Assembly (NCBI RefSeq): GCF_042648505.1
Contig: NZ_JBHRXK010000014.1
Span: forward strand, 1 to 14,212
Direction: 5' to 3'
DNA length: 14,212 bases
Source of the DNA: Lysobacter_L cavernae
Lineage (GTDB): Bacteria; Pseudomonadota; Gammaproteobacteria; Xanthomonadales; Xanthomonadaceae
Shown here in pieces: positions 14,119 to 14,212 of this stretch. The notes beneath the pieces are model-generated. The model was given only the letters and a program-made list of their open reading frames with translations, searched no databases and had not been told where the DNA came from. Positions within the stretch are counted from its first letter, which is position 1. Every line of letters begins with the position of its first letter. A program made the position numbers and the translations under genes.

Positions 14119-14212
14119 GGCTGTGTGAAAACGCATCACTCGTTAGACTAAGCCATCGCGCTGGCATGGGTTACGAATGAAGCGTTTTGTCGAAGGCGAG
14201 AGCCGATCCCAG
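14119..14212 (+). mobile_element. Left end of an IS1182-family insertion sequence, cut by the window edge
   Basis: The window ends inside what looks like an insertion sequence. The transposase start is at 14177, and GGCTGTGTGAAAACGCATCA from about 14119 resembles the terminal sequence found next to such transposases, with GTGTGAAAA typical of this group. Between them TTAGACT (14144-14150) may be the transposase promoter. The exact end, target duplication and completeness cannot be seen without the other side. Confidence 0.55.
14177..14212 (+). CDS. IS1182-family transposase, N-terminal fragment
   Basis: Only the first 12 codons are inside the window, reading MKRFVEGESRSQ. IS1182-family (DDE) transposases very often begin MKRF-V/I-EGEDRTQ, so the match is strong although short. 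The element would be transcribed rightwards, away from the hydrolase gene. The reading frame is open at the right edge, so intactness is unknown. Confidence 0.75.
   Translation, partial: MKRFVEGESRSQ

Overview
The window comes from a high-GC gammaproteobacterium, most likely a member of the Xanthomonadaceae/Lysobacteraceae (Lysobacter, Luteimonas or a relative). The basis is the very GC-rich coding (about 80% in a hand-counted stretch of the first sensor kinase), a block of intergenic hairpin repeats of a type common in xanthomonad genomes (3060-3360), and the gene types present. The genus is an inference. No tRNA, rRNA or CRISPR array was seen.

Left part (1-900): a small SAM-dependent methyltransferase whose frame is still open at the left edge, then a small membrane protein of unknown role. 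This part is visibly less GC-rich (about 56% by hand count of 541-900) than what follows. Next (947-3015) come a GNAT acetyltransferase and, convergent with it, an Lrp/AsnC-type regulator. The regulator is divergent from phhA, phenylalanine 4-hydroxylase. The regulator-phhA spacer holds two matching inverted repeats, [G/A]CGCAA-N5-TTGCGC, 40 bp apart, which look like the regulator's operators. Together these suggest local amino-acid-responsive control of phenylalanine degradation.

3016-3391 is a non-coding repeat block. Two minus-strand genes follow: an FAD/NAD(P)-binding oxidoreductase and an exported, probably lipidated, alpha/beta hydrolase. Then come two different two-component systems in convergent orientation. 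On the plus strand is a DesK/NarL-type kinase plus a LuxR-family regulator, translationally coupled by ATGA. On the minus strand is a LytS/YehU-type kinase plus a LytTR regulator (8 bp overlap), followed 37 bp later by a small exported protein with six cysteines. The six-cysteine protein and the unassigned domain in the LytS-type kinase are the least explained parts of the window.

Divergent from the LytS-type kinase is an acetyl-CoA hydrolase/succinyl-CoA:acetate CoA-transferase family protein. It is followed by a second, periplasmic or secreted alpha/beta hydrolase. The right edge enters an insertion sequence: the first 12 codons of an IS1182-family transposase start at 14177, with the probable element end just upstream.
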